From Pholiota molesta (Eukaryota; Basidiomycota; Agaricomycetes; Agaricales; Strophariaceae), in contig JACGCK010000175.1 in the NCBI GenBank assembly GCA_014925825.1, forward strand, positions 1 to 64,000: 64,000 nt of DNA, written 5' to 3'. How positions within the stretch are numbered: position 1 is the first letter of the stretch; each line of letters opens with the position of its first letter. The notes beneath the pieces were generated by a model, which did no database searches, was not told the origin of the DNA, and saw only the letters and a program-made list of their open reading frames with translations. The position numbers and the translations under genes were made by a program. Of the stretch, positions 43,851 to 57,391 are shown piece by piece.

Positions 43851-46065
43851 ATGTACCCACACAGGCCTCACGCCGTGGTCTCCCTCCAATCTCCTTGGGA
43901 AATGGCTCCCGGAGACTTGCTCATCGAAATTGCTCTCTTCTTGGACACGCGACACGATCTGCTCAATTTCTGTCTCACAGTGGGTGCCAATCTCTCATTT
44001 GGCCTTCCTTCTTCTCTCCTACCATCATTCCGAAAGCGTCAATAGTGAGGCTATGAACTAGTGCAACCATGGAGGCAACGGTCGCGGGTGGAGTGGATTT
44101 CGCTTGAGGTTCAAAGCGTCGCGTTCGATACAATTAAAAATGTTCAGCGCTTTCTGGTATTGTGAATTGGGTAGCAGGGTGCGTCGAGATTACGGAATTC
44201 GGAATAGCAGGTCATGGTTGCACTGTCGCTCGCACGAACATGACAGCCACCTTTTTGTTTTTGGTTCCATCACATGTGAAGCTAGGCTAACAACGAATTT
44301 TACAGTCAAAACACGCCTTTGCCAACATCTCCTCCGTCCTATACGAAACCGTGGTCTTAGAGTCCGCCGAGCAATGTCGCATCACACTTGGAATGCTTTC
44401 GAGAAATCATGGCATCGCACGCCATGTTCGTAATCTCGCTATCCGGCCACAGTCCAAATACCGAAGATATCTTTCAAGCGCCGAAAACGAATCTTCTTCA
44501 GCAGCTGTAAGACAGACAGCGGGGTTGAAGTGTCTGGATGCATTGAAGAAGTTTATTTGGGATGCGGATGAACTGCCATACAACGATGACATGTGGTTCG
44601 CCTTGCGTGCTGGGTGCGTTTCAATTATCGAGTAATATGCGATCAGATAGCTAATCTCTTCCAGGTGTCCTCAACTGCATTATATAGGGACTTCTATGGG
44701 TATGATACTTCCTGAAGTCAACAGCCATGTAAGCCAGGTCTGTTTACCGAAATCATGCTACTCACATCTTGGGTCTTGCAGTTGTTCGATTTTACTTCCC
44801 TCAGAGGCTTTTCACTAACACTCAAACACGGATTTTACGAGCATCATACCGATCTATTCATTGATGGTAAGATTCTCCGTACTACCTTCACGTCTCATCC
44901 TTAAATGAATTCAGAGGACGACCCTATCTTTCAAAACTTCCACTCTATGCTGATCCGGCGCAGTCCTGATCTCGAAGATCTCGCTATAGATGGCTTTTCC
45001 ACCGTCCCCGCCGATGTGCACTTTTTCCTACAAGGTCGGTGGCCCAACCTGCGTAAATTGCAGCTTGGAGATATTTGCGTCGACTGGTTCCCGCGATCCC
45101 TAAATCCTGCAGAAAAGCGGCCGTTCATCAGCTTTCTAGATGCTCACCCAACCCTTGAAACTCTCAGCATTTCGCGGCACTCCATTCAACCTATCCATTT
45201 CAGCACGCTCGATACATCCGCACTGGTGAATGTGACCCACTTCACAGGAACGCTCCAACAATTACACGCTCTACCACACCTTCATCGCGCCGTGCAGGCG
45301 GTCTCATTCCGTGATCCCGTCGAGACGCGGGACGTCTCCGCGCCCACCGTCGCCGGCCTCCTGCGCGACCTGCCCAAGCTCACGCAGCTCAAGATCGCGT
45401 TCACGCTACACTCGATGTACGACAGCGGCAACCTCCTGCGCTCGCTCGTGCACTCCGCGCCGCTGCTGCGGCACCTCGAGCTCACCTGCGCGCACAAGCC
45501 GTCCTTCCAGCTCGACGCCTTCGCGAAGACGATCCGCGGCTTCCCGAAGCTGCGCACGCTGCACCTCGCGGTCGTGCGCTACCCGGGCGACGCGCCGCTC
45601 GCGGCGGGCGCGGCGCGCATCGCGCGGAGCAACCCGCGCCTCGCGCGCTTCTCGCTCGCGTTCATCCCGCCGGTGCACCCCGTCCCGCTGCCCTTCGCGC
45701 TCCCGTACCGCGCGTTCCCGCTGCCGTTCCCCGCGCGCGCGACGGGCGTGTTCGAGGTGACGCTCGACGAGCACGGGCTGCCGCTCTCGCTCGCGGCGGT
45801 GGAGCACAGCCGCGTCGTGTGGCCGCTGGGCCTTGGCGTGTCGCGCCGCCGAAGGAAGTACATGAAGGACCTGCGCCCGCTGGGGGATCCGCGCCGGCGG
45901 AAGACGGGGCTGAAGGGTGTCGTGGGTTTGGTGGTGGAGCAGAGCGCGGCGGGGGATGAGATGCGGATGATTTTGTTTTGCGCGTTTTTGGCGCTCCTTG
46001 CGGGCTGTGGGATCCTTGCGAATGGGGCGAAGGCGAGCGCGAAGCCCCTTACTCTTACTAGTTGA
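43851..46065 (+). CDS. F-box/LRR protein with C-terminal hydrophobic helix
   Basis: Five exons (43851-43979, 44306-44613, 44665-44728, 44782-44866, 44915-46065) encode 578 residues. The F-box is WEMAPGDLLIEIALFLDTRH followed by DLLNFCLTSKHAFANISSVL across the first intron. Leucine-rich segments include LRRSPDLEDLAIDGF-like stretches, NLRKLQLGDICVDW, LPKLTQLKIAFTLHSMYDSG and LLRHLELTCAHKPSFQL. A C-terminal hydrophobic helix (MILFCAFLALLAGCGILA) could anchor it in a membrane, unusual for F-box proteins. It belongs to a different F-box lineage from the tandem pair at 25-29 kb. GC content rises sharply in the last exon. The first intron is 326 bp, five times the local norm. Confidence 0.75.
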
Positions 46066-46852
46066 AGGAGACAGGGACCAGGGGTGTGACTTATCTTTCT
46101 ACATCTAACTTCTGTCTATCTAACGACCTATCTACGTCTAACGTTCTCTTATGGTAAATATGTACAATGTATTAGTGTGTAATATAGATGGAATGATGTA
46201 TCTTTGCTCATTATACGTTAGGTCTGGCGATGGAGGGATTCAGAAGACTATATTACATGTTAGTGTAGTCATTTTTTGTGCACCGATAGAGACATTCAGT
46301 TTTCAGCTACAATAAAGAAAACCGAATAGCCATCGTAGAAATGCCACGAATTGTATCTTTGGGTCAGCCCGGAATTCCGCTGTTATCACAAGCAACTGAC
46401 GCCAACGCCAACGCCAAACGATGACAGTGAACTCGATCAATCAACACTCAACACTAAATCAATACCTATATCAATGGATCTAATTTTCTCTACAGCGGAA
46501 AAAAGGATGAAAGCACACCAGAGACAAAGGAGGGGAAAAAGCAAAGAGAACAGCTACTTATATGGGTGCAGAGCGTATATACGAGCAGCAAAGGATGCAG
46601 GGATACGAGGACACAGACGGGTTAAGCCAACAAACAACACAGATCTTCGATACAATTAATACCTATAATATAAAAATAAGGAAGTAGATTGCGAGAAGTA
46701 TGCGGAATCGGTAGGGGGTGGATAATAGGCGATTGATGGATGATGCGTAGGCGTTGCAAATTTTGGAGGTCGATGTAAGGATGAATCGAGTGGCGAGGTG
46801 AAGGTAGAGCAATAAATGGCGGGTACCATCACAGCGGTGAGAGATAATACAA
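46066..46852. other. Intergenic between convergent genes
   Basis: Shared 3' flank of the F-box/LRR gene and PRMT1; no gene seen. Confidence 0.5.
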
Positions 46853-48426
<1,574 letters not shown>

Positions 48427-48693
48427 GAGATGGGGAGTGGTGGTACAGATCGATGGACGGGCAAGTTCAAATCGTGCGGTTATAAAAAATCACAACCTCG
48501 AAAAAATAAAAACGCGTCGATTCACGTGCCGATGGCAGCACGTGCTCTTCCCGGTAATGTACCGCATTTGGAAATCCCGGGGAAGGCGCGGCAGCAGCAC
48601 CGCTTCCCGCAGCGCAGCCACACTCTTGTCCAGCTCCATCGCACCGCAGTCGCTAGTGTGGCCCATATATCTTGTCTTTCTCTTTCATCCACA

Positions 48694-49329
48694 ATGACTT
48701 TGCATCCTTCAGACGACGATATGGTGTGTAATCTTTGTCTTTCCATGGACTGAGTCCTGATCATTCTTTTGTATGACAGAAACAACCATTGCTCAGTAAT
48801 GCTTCGACGTCAGAGTCGACATCAGCACCACCAGACGAGAGCCCTCCAGCATATGACTACGGGACACGTAAATATATCTGTCTCAAAACTTTAGCAGACA
48901 CTGACTTGGCTCTGATCTTCTCTAGACTCTGACGAGAACGCTCCTAAGAACGTCGTAAATCAGGATGTCATCGTGCAAAGAGTTGCTTCTGGTGGTCCTT
49001 CATATACCCTGCAGCCCTCCAGCACACCCCCTCCCACCATATTCCACTACATCAACCCGGCTACAGGTGAACGTGTAGTGTCATTACTTCCTCCAAACCA
49101 TCCGGAGATGATTTGCCTGCAGCAAGGTCATGTAAAGGAGACGCATTTTGGGCTGCTCGGTGAGTCCTCCTGCCGCATTTAGGGCTCAATATTTCTAACA
49201 CCAATGATTGGTATAGGTATTCTTGCGGCGATATTCTGGTTCCCACTCGGTGTCGGCCTTTGCATGCTCGACAAACAGGTTCATTGCAGGCGGTGTGGGG
49301 CTGTCATTGAGCATGGCCTCTGCCGCTAA
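48694..49329 (+). CDS. BRI3-like small membrane protein
   Basis: Four exons (48694-48723, 48780-48867, 48926-49159, 49217-49329) encode 154 residues. The first half is Ser/Pro-rich with a PPAYDYG motif. The second half carries Cys in EMICLQQGHV, a hydrophobic stretch LGILAAIFWFPLGVGLCMLD, and a CRRCG pair followed by EHGLC. Cysteines flanking a membrane-embedded hydrophobic segment is the layout of the BRI3 and LITAF families of endolysosomal proteins. PPxY-type motifs there recruit NEDD4 ligases; PPAY here fits that pattern. Sequence identity to these families is limited, so the name is by layout. It shares a short upstream region with PRMT1. Confidence 0.55.
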
Positions 49330-49804
49330 TCCACCAACGGCGCACTGCCCCCTTTGATGTCTACAATCGGTGGACATTATGTACATAAGGACTTTTTCTT
49401 TCTGGAATTTATACACATCCATTCCATGACTATCATGACTACCCCCAGCACTCTCATTATCATGTTGATACCGTTTCTCGATTTATAAGATATCGCTTTT
49501 ATTCCCGCCTTTCCAGTGCTTACCCTTGTCCTTAATTCGAACAACGTCTCGAATTCACAAATGTTACCGTCACCTGTGCTGTAATATAAGCCTGTACTGT
49601 GTACTTGCTATGTACGTGCCACTGAGAGTAAGACTGCTGTAAGTAGTAGACCCACGTGATACCTAATAGGGTTCCCGATTCGTGAACTTGAATCGATTCT
49701 TTTATAATTACCACCTTAGCACCGAGTATATCGCCGTTGCCACCTCAAAGGAGGCCTCCGAGACCGAATGTGACGTTCGCTGATTTCGCTCTTTCCAAAC
49801 CGCC
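49330..49804. other. Intergenic, no gene seen
   Basis: 3' flank of the BRI3-like gene and promoter of the hydrolase gene. Confidence 0.5.
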
Positions 49805-51274
49805 ATGAACGTCAAGCCCCATGTCTTCGAGGGCCCACCTCGGGACGCCGATACCCCAGCGCTTAAAATGACCGCGAAACAGTATACAACGGCGACATCA
49901 CCGGGAGACGTGGACGGTCTGACGCTGTTGTTTGCGCACTGTGTTGGGGCTCGTGAGTGGTTAGCTCCAGTCATGATCATTGGGCCTTAGCGCTAACTTT
50001 GATCGACGGTCCCCTCGGCGTAACAGATAAGGAGCAGTGGGAGCCCGTCATTGAGTATCTGTTTGAAGCCCAGGCAGCGCAAGACGCGCCGCAGCGCATC
50101 CGGGAGGCTTGGGCGTTCGATTGGCAGAACCACGGCGACGCCGCTGTGCTCAACCGCGCGGCACTGAAGGATCGTCCTGAGGGTGTTTGTGAGTACCTTC
50201 CCTTTTATCGCGTGAAGCGATCTAGGCGCGTTTCGCTGGCGCTGAAGTCCATTTGATTGTAGCAGCGTTCGAGTGGTCTGCAGCGCTGGCCGCCTTCGTT
50301 CAGTCCCCACATATGCTCGGCCACAGGATCGTGCTCATAGGGCACTCCGCAGGGGCAGCGGCGATGTGAGCGCGCACGCCCCTATCTACATCTAGTACAT
50401 CCTGACGCCTCACACCCATAGGACGCTCACCACGCAAACCATCCCCGCCGCCACCCTCCGCCAGTACACCGCCATCCTCCTCGTCGAGCCCACCATGGTG
50501 ACCCGCGAAGTGTTTACGTCGGAGCTCGAGGACCGCATGTCCATGATGGAGTTCGCGGTCGCGACGACGGCGGTGCGGCGCGACCGGTGGCGCTCGCGCG
50601 CGGAGGCGCAGGCGTATTTCGCGCAGCGCCTGCCGTGGGAGATGTGGGATGCGAGGATAGTGAAGATTATAGCGGTGAGCCTCCATCGCCGCCCTGATTT
50701 GGTTTGTACGGAATTTTCTGACCTTTTAATTTGTTTTCTATAGGAACATGGACTGGAGGTGGAGCCAACAGGGAGTGGTGTGCGTCTGAAATGCGACCGC
50801 GCACAGGAATCTGTTTCGTTCCCGGATGTCGAGCCGCACTTCGAGGGCGCACTCCAGCTGGGCCGTATCTGTCGCTCTGTGCCCGTCCATTTGATATGGG
50901 GAACCCGGAATGACTTGGTGTGCGTGTATCCATTTTACCTTTTTTCTCTCTTTCTATGATTGTCCGCCTGTTTTCAGTTGGGCTGACATTCTACTTTACC
51001 GTAGTCCCGAATTCATCCAAGACTCGTTGTGCGACATATCGGAAGGGCGCATCGTCGCCTCCGTGACGAAGGTACAAGATGCGGGCCATATGGTAAGTGT
51101 TTCATCCATTCTTTTCCACCTGCCTTTAGTTAGGCGTCAAACGCGCTTCCCGTACCTTTTGCACTCCCTAATATACATTTTCGATAGGTCTTGCAAGAGC
51201 AGCCAGATTCGCTTGCACGCGCGATTGTGGATATTCTCAATGGACACAATTTGGCTGCGCGACCCAAGCTGTAG
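49805..51274 (+). CDS. Alpha/beta hydrolase, possibly peroxisomal
   Basis: Seven exons (49805-49952, 50027-50188, 50263-50365, 50422-50674, 50744-50919, 51005-51092, 51188-51274) encode 338 residues. An N-terminal strand/oxyanion region (LTLLFAHCVGAHKEQWEP) precedes the nucleophile elbow IGHSAGAAA (Ser). The acid region is HLIWGTRNDLVP, and the catalytic His is in VQDAGHM. The tail ends ARPKL, a variant of the PTS1 peroxisome signal. Yeast Lpx1, a peroxisomal hydrolase of this fold, also ends in a KL signal, but orthology is not shown. The substrate is unknown. Exon sums keep frame throughout. Confidence 0.8.
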
Positions 51275-52973
51275 TATCAAGCATCAGAGATTCTGAACGG
51301 AGAGGCGCGCTCTACTACTTATGTCCATCCCTATCCAGCAAACCTAAAGCACATGCTCGGAATAGCACTACGGTAAAGGTGGGTGGGTAATTGGGTGGCG
51401 TGGTTGGACTGCGTATGGACGGACATATGCAGACGCGTGTTCGTTGCGTTGGGTTTTCATGCATACTAGTAGGATAGGTGTAATGGGATAGTTGGGTTGG
51501 GTACATCTTGAATATAAGCTTGGTTGTTACTGGTATATTGTTTGAGTCTTAGTGTGTATGGAGAGCTAGCTTCATAGTACCAGTTGGATAGGTATAGTTG
51601 AAGAGTAGTCGTGTACAATTAAATTTGAATATACGGTTGCTTTGTTGCACTAACGAATAATGAGTGCTAAGTAAGTACTGAGTCCTGAGTCCTGGCAAAG
51701 AGATTACCAGCATAAAGCTTATCTGGGATAAAACGGAATCGTGGCATTGCTCAGGAACCAGCTCTGCTACGACCTTGCGAAATAAATTTGTAACAGTCCA
51801 GATACATGTAATAAGATGTTTCGTACATACAATCAAATCTATAAGAAGAAGAAACTCCGAGTCAGTGTTTCGATGTCTGATATGGCGGATGGTGTGGAAG
51901 GTAACCGCTATTGATGTGAACAACGTTGAACACTAAAGCTAAACTGTATCTGCATGTCTCTGGTTCCCAGATTATATAAGAGAAGCCCTATAAACAACCC
52001 TAGCACGGCTGAGAAAAGGATGTCGCAGGTTTCCGGCTGTGTTCTCGGTGATTGCTAGGAAGTTTACAAAGTAAGCATGGAAATTGATTAGGTAGAATTT
52101 TGGGAGGACCTTAGCAAGGCGATTCGCGCGGTTTTCGAAATAAGCGTCGGGGACGGGTGATTTGTTGTGAAGAAAAGGATTTCCAATGGGTGGCATGTCT
52201 TGTTGATTGCTCGAAGATAAGGTCATGCTGGTAATTCGCAAAATGGGGAGGGATGAGTGAGCGGGGACGCCTTATGCTTTTATACGTTCGCATGCTTGAG
52301 CTTGGCCCAATGTTTGTGTGGGCGGTGGGTGGCCTTCGGCTAAGCTTGGGCAGCGGTGGCCTTCAGCTGGCCTAGCGCTTGTTGCCACTGCAGCGATGGT
52401 TCGAGCGACCAATTCATCGAGTCACCCTTGTTCTTTTGTATTGATTGCCGTGTAAGGTCAAAGGACTCAGTGGTGGCAATGAATTCGGGTAAGCTGGGTG
52501 TCCTCTGCACATGAACATTGGGCCACCTTAGTTCTAGTTACCATTGTCCAACCGGCCGTTGTCAGTCAAATAACGATAGATCCCACCTGGTCGCGCCCTT
52601 GGTTCCTTTGACTTCCTAGTTTGGCAAAGCCACAAAAGCCACTCGGCCATGAAGACCGTATGCATGTAATGATAGAAGCCCCTCTGTCTGCCACTTCGGG
52701 TGTCGGATCGATGGGTCTACCAACGTTCACGAGCGTAGATTTGAGGTGCATGTTTGACGGCAACCACAGAGTCTCAATCGGGGCAGGACCAGGAGTCAAG
52801 CTTGAACGTTCGAACTCAGGTTTTGCTTGAATTTTATAGAAAGGTCAGCCAATACAGACAATTTACCCAGAAGGATACCTTCCTCGTCGAATTTACGGGT
52901 GGGCCAATTGAATTCTCCAACTTACAAGTCTTTTGTTTGCAGTGCCTATCCTAGTGTTTTAGCTCGTCAAGTA
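51275..52973. other. Intergenic, 1.7 kb without a supported gene
   Basis: No coding signals. Near 52,320-52,380 a GGTGGCCTTC element occurs twice. The rest is unremarkable AT-rich spacer. Confidence 0.45.
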
Positions 52974-55038
52974 CTACATCCCTTCCTGTGCATCCCGCTG
53001 CGTGTTCATCTCGCTCATCGCGCGCTGCACCTCCAAGCGGTCCAACACCGCTCGATGCAACGTCGAAGTCGTCTTGCGCATTTTCTGTCCAGGCATCGGC
53101 GGCGCGGCCTGGCCCGCGGACCAGCGGCAGAAGAGGGCGCCGCCGAGAGATTTGTGGTAGCAGTTGAAATCGTCGACGATGTGCCGGCGGCTGCGCTGTT
53201 TTGGGGTGTGGAGGTCGAGGAAGAGCGCAGGTGCGGGGGCACGATTATGGGCGTTGCGCGTGGTGGGGCGGGCCACTGGGAAATCGAAGAGGCGATGAGT
53301 TAGGGATAGATGGGGATATGAGACGAGATATTATGGAAGAGCACGTACCCCGCGACGTGGTTGATTGAAATGCAATGCGGCCCAAGGTGGGTACTCTTTC
53401 TCCAGCTGGATAAGATGATCCTCAAGATTTTTAAGGCGGGCGAGAAAGGTGCGTGGGATCGAGGGTACTAGAGGAAAAGAGGGATTCGATTATGGAATTA
53501 ACTAAAACAAAAGACGACGGTGAAGAAACGCACCATAACGGATAGCTAGATGCTCCTCGATATTCATTAGCCGTTCGTTCAGCGCCGATTGCGTGTCTGT
53601 AGCAATGCGCGTCTCGAAAGCTTCGTCGTCGCCGGATTCCAGTCCATCAGGAAGAAGAGACGTATCTTGGTCGGTTTCTTTCTTCTTCATTTTGGACTTT
53701 CTATCGTGCGAACTCTCCGCGAGATCGACGAATTTGCGCTTCTTGTCGGATTGAGTGACAGGACGCTTTACGTTGGTGATCGTAGACAAGTCTGCGTTTT
53801 GCTGAGTGGGAGAGGACGGCTGGGGATGTGAGTCCTGTTTCACCGTCTTTATCAGAGGCCCTTCTCCGTTTTTGGCGATGTCGTATTGCATCTGCTTGTC
53901 CCTGTCAATGGGCTTTGCGTCCACGCGAGCACAGGAGGATAATTGGACATCCTCTGGATTTACGCCGGCCTCCTGGAGCTTGCGCCGCTTCTCGGCGATA
54001 GTGTGTAAGAATTCAGAGCGGTTGGAGGCATCGTTTCGGGATCGAGTCTGGGCAAGAAACTTTGATATCGATTTGTTGATCTGATTCGGAAATTTTCAAG
54101 GCATGAGTCGGTGTAGAGGATGGCAGTGAATGAAAGAAAGGTGTCGGAAGAAAAAGGATGGTGAAGGCCACTGATGAGTTGAGCAACCGAAGGAATGTGT
54201 AACACGCTGAGAAACTTACTGATGAGTGGGTACGAGGTTTAGCGCCATTGGCGAGGGAGATATATCCCAGTTTGCGTTCGTCTAATGAAGATTCCTCCAG
54301 AGCTGGGCCAAGGATGTCTACATCGGGATTGGTAACCATTGCTTCGTCCTCCGCCTTTTTCTTCCCTGATATACGATCCAATATACTCTGCGATTCGGAT
54401 AGTCATGGCTTGTCAGATGATATTGGAAGAACGAAAAAAAACTCAGAACGCACCTGTAAACCTGCCACCATCTCCTTCAACGCTTTCGGAACCGCCTCTT
54501 GCTCCCACTCAGGGCTCAGAACCAGCATGTCGTGCTCGAATCCCTTGAGAGTCTGCGTAAATTTTGTTCGAACGAGGAAGCTCTTGATCGCTTCATCCCA
54601 GTGTTTGTAGGTCTCTGGTTCGGGTAGGGGGGGTGTACTTGGACGAGTCCGCACAGGCGGCGGTTTTTTGGCATCCGCGGAGGGTTTGACGGATGAAGGA
54701 ATGTTTGATACGGTGGGAGGCGTATATCTGTAGTGTTGATGGTACGGTGTATGAGCCGTCGACAGGTTCGGATGCACATTTGGGTAATACGAGTTTGGCG
54801 GGTTCAGAACTTGGGTAGGGTAGAGGTTGCTAGGAGTATAAGTCGACGCCGAAGGATATGCAGCATATGGTGATGCTGGAAATGTGTTCCATGAAGGTTG
54901 ATTCGTTGCTGGGTGTTGGATTGCGCCACTTGATGAAGATGCGGCGAACGATGATAACTGTGAGTTTGGCTTGGAACCGCCGTTGGTCAAGGGCGATTTG
55001 GAAGAGCTTGCTGCTGTCGAAGGTGGTCCGTTCGTCAT
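52974..55038 (-). CDS. Unknown disordered protein, probably nuclear
   Basis: Start ATG 55038. The first exon is Ser/Pro/Tyr-rich (low complexity) and ends with a structured piece, YKHWDEAIKSFLVRTKFTQT, near 54,600. Then come DRISGKKKAEDEAMV, FLAQTRSRNDASNRSEFLHT with RRKLQEAG, and a basic segment KKRKFVDLAESSHDRKSKMK. The C-terminal part, RTFLARLKNLEDHLIQLEKE and YPPWAALHFNQP followed by PPRATPIIVPPHL, looks strongly conserved. A frame change at the C3 run 53115-53117 (G3 on the minus strand) separates it from the final KMRKTTSTLHRAVLDRLEVQ. One extra G would join them. I do not recognise the family. It is divergent from the RNase P subunit gene with 227 bp between, suggesting co-regulation. 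Confidence 0.6.
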
Positions 55039-55265
55039 GATATAGGCATTTCAAGGTATCGGATTCACTATTTAAGACCACCGATGAGGCGGAAGCCCAG
55101 AGAGAATTGCTCGGCGCAAGTGAGAGTAAGGTGCGAAAAGCAAAATTATAATTGCTTGGCGGTGGCGCAGTTAGGGTCTCGGAGTCTATACCGGACCGCA
55201 ATCGCTTGTCATCGCTCTTCATCGCCACCCAACCACCACCAGTCATCTCATCGCGCGACTGTCAG

Positions 55266-56151
55266 ATGGCAAAGAAACAGAACGAAGCGACCCCCAATGT
55301 CAATGCAACGGCAAATCGCGACATAGTGCAAAGGTTGAACTTTCTCTACCAAGCCAGTGTCTATCTACAATCCATCGCTCCTCCAGCGCCTCCAGCGCCC
55401 ATGGAGACGACTACTCGCAAGGGTAAAGCGAAGCAAACAGAGAACGATAAGGAAGATGAATCGATGGGAATGGTCGTAGCTCAAGGCGCCTCGCTACCAT
55501 CGTCCACCGCGAGGCAAGGAAAGAAAAACAAACATAAAATTGGAAGAAAAAAGACGACAGGCGACCTCGCCCGAAGTTACATCCAATGTATGCGCGTCGT
55601 TGGGCAGAAAACTACAGTAAAAATGTGCGTCTCTTAAACTACTCCTGTCATTTTCACTTCTGACGTGACATACTCAGAGATCCGTCCTTGAAACGGTCCC
55701 TTTGCTCGAACTGTAACACTACCCTCGTCCCCGGTTCTTCCGCAACCGTGCGCGTCAAACGTATGTGGATAGCTGCTTGCTGCCCATTTATACCTGACAA
55801 ACAAAATACTTCGCTTAAGATTCTTCACCCCATGGCCATATCATGGTCTATACCTGTATGCACTGCAGAACAACCAAACGTATTCCGGCGCCCCCGAACT
55901 CTACGACTTCCATAACAACTCCAGCTCTCCTTTCTTCTATTCAACCCGCAGAAGAACAAGCCACGGCATCCTTGGCTACTTCGACATCGACCGAAGTTTC
56001 AATCATTTCTCGGAAACGTCGTGGAAAGGATGACCGCAGCACCCATCCTCTCCCTCTTTTCGCCCGCCGGGACGCTGGCCATGTCGTATTCCGTGGGAAT
56101 GAACGAATCGCTTCAGAAGATGACGCTGGGCTAGGTATATGCTTCGCATGA
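55266..56151 (+). CDS. RPR2: RNase P/MRP subunit, Rpr2/Rpp21 family
   Basis: Three exons (55266-55624, 55678-55760, 55820-56151) encode 257 residues. Rpr2/Rpp21 binds the RNase P RNA and helps mature tRNA 5' ends in the nucleus. The N-terminal helix (DIVQRLNFLYQASVYLQ) and LARSYIQCMRVVGQKTTVKI are family features. The zinc ribbon has CSNC (SLKRSLCSNCNTTLVPG) and CMHC (YTCMHCRTTKRIP). A Lys-rich insertion between the helices and a Thr/Ser-rich tail ending HVVFRGNERI make it longer than yeast Rpr2. The third exon uses a TTAAG acceptor. Confidence 0.82.
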
Positions 56152-57391
56152 AACTCATGCAGACCTACCATAGGTTTCGACCAGTTGGCGTATGATAGGG
56201 TATGCTGAATTGTAGATTCTCGAAGGTCATATGAGGAGCTAACGCCATTTGATCACCATTCTCTTCGTCTGAATTAGTCACCGTCCTTAAGCCATGGTCC
56301 GTGGATGATGATACGCCAGCAGATTTCAGCCATCGCTCTTTAGGATCACGAGGAACCAGCATTAGCAAGAAGATAATAATCGAGCCTATCGAATACTTCT
56401 CGGTGCCGCAGCAGAGAGTCAAGTAGGGACAACAGGATCAGATTGTTGTTCAAGCCTCTCTGGTAAGATTGCGAAGCCAATGACCTGAACCACACTGACC
56501 TTAGATCGTTAAAGGACAGCGGCAATCTTATTCCTCAGGGTACGAAGTCAGTAACAAAATCACCTCATAGGCCTATGATTTGAGCTAAGGCCCTCGATTA
56601 GGCTCAGTGCGTACGCACCACATGCGGAACCCGGGCCCGTCGTCGAGGCCGATCTCAGTCTTCGCGCGTCGCCGATGCGCGCGTTGAACATCAGGCCTTG
56701 AGCTGGACGGCGTCAAGTCAACAATCTGCGTCGCGGAGACGGTGCACATAGCAGCATGGTAGTTCAGCGTCGGCGCTGCTATTGGCCGTGTGGTTGAGTG
56801 TGCTTTTGCTGTTATTACTGCTGCACCGCTTCGCTCTCCGTGCCCATAGGCATACGCATAGCGTTCGAAGGAAGCCTGTTGGAACTTGGCGCATATACCT
56901 CATCGCAGACGCCAGGAGTGCGGAGAACAGATCCCCGCGAATGTTGTTTTCCATCTGTCCTATACTCCAACTATGTGCTACGAGTCGGCACGACGAACTT
57001 TCCTGGATTCCAATGGAAAAGCATATTCGAAATAACACAGGGTTCAGGCGGAATGATGCGACGACGCATACCCAATGTAAGATTCCTCATACGCATCCGA
57101 CTTTGCCTATGGTTGCATTAATTGATTAGAATAGTCGCCAGTGGAATATGGGCGCTGTTTGGGCGGTGCTAAGTGAGCATGTAAGCCGTATGCTGTCGTA
57201 TGTGGGTGCTGTGCAAAAACGTGTGCACCTCATTCCTGATGCTTCGATTGCCAGCTCATCCTTCTCTCACACACCGACTCCTACACCCCATACAACTCTG
57301 AAGCGACTTCCTCGTCCTACCCAGACTCCATCGTGACTCGTCGTCGACGTTCAACATCACGATATTGCTAGTGAATTGGACTTGAAGCTTG
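56152..57391. other. Intergenic, no supported gene
   Basis: Open frames at 56,165-56,420 (-) and 56,720-57,040 (-) lack domains. Nothing else was recognised. Confidence 0.45.

Noticed and set aside
45311..45863. Arg/Ser-rich open frames in both strands of the last F-box/LRR exon
   Set aside because: They arise from high GC content; only the frame with leucine-rich repeats joins upstream exons in phase.
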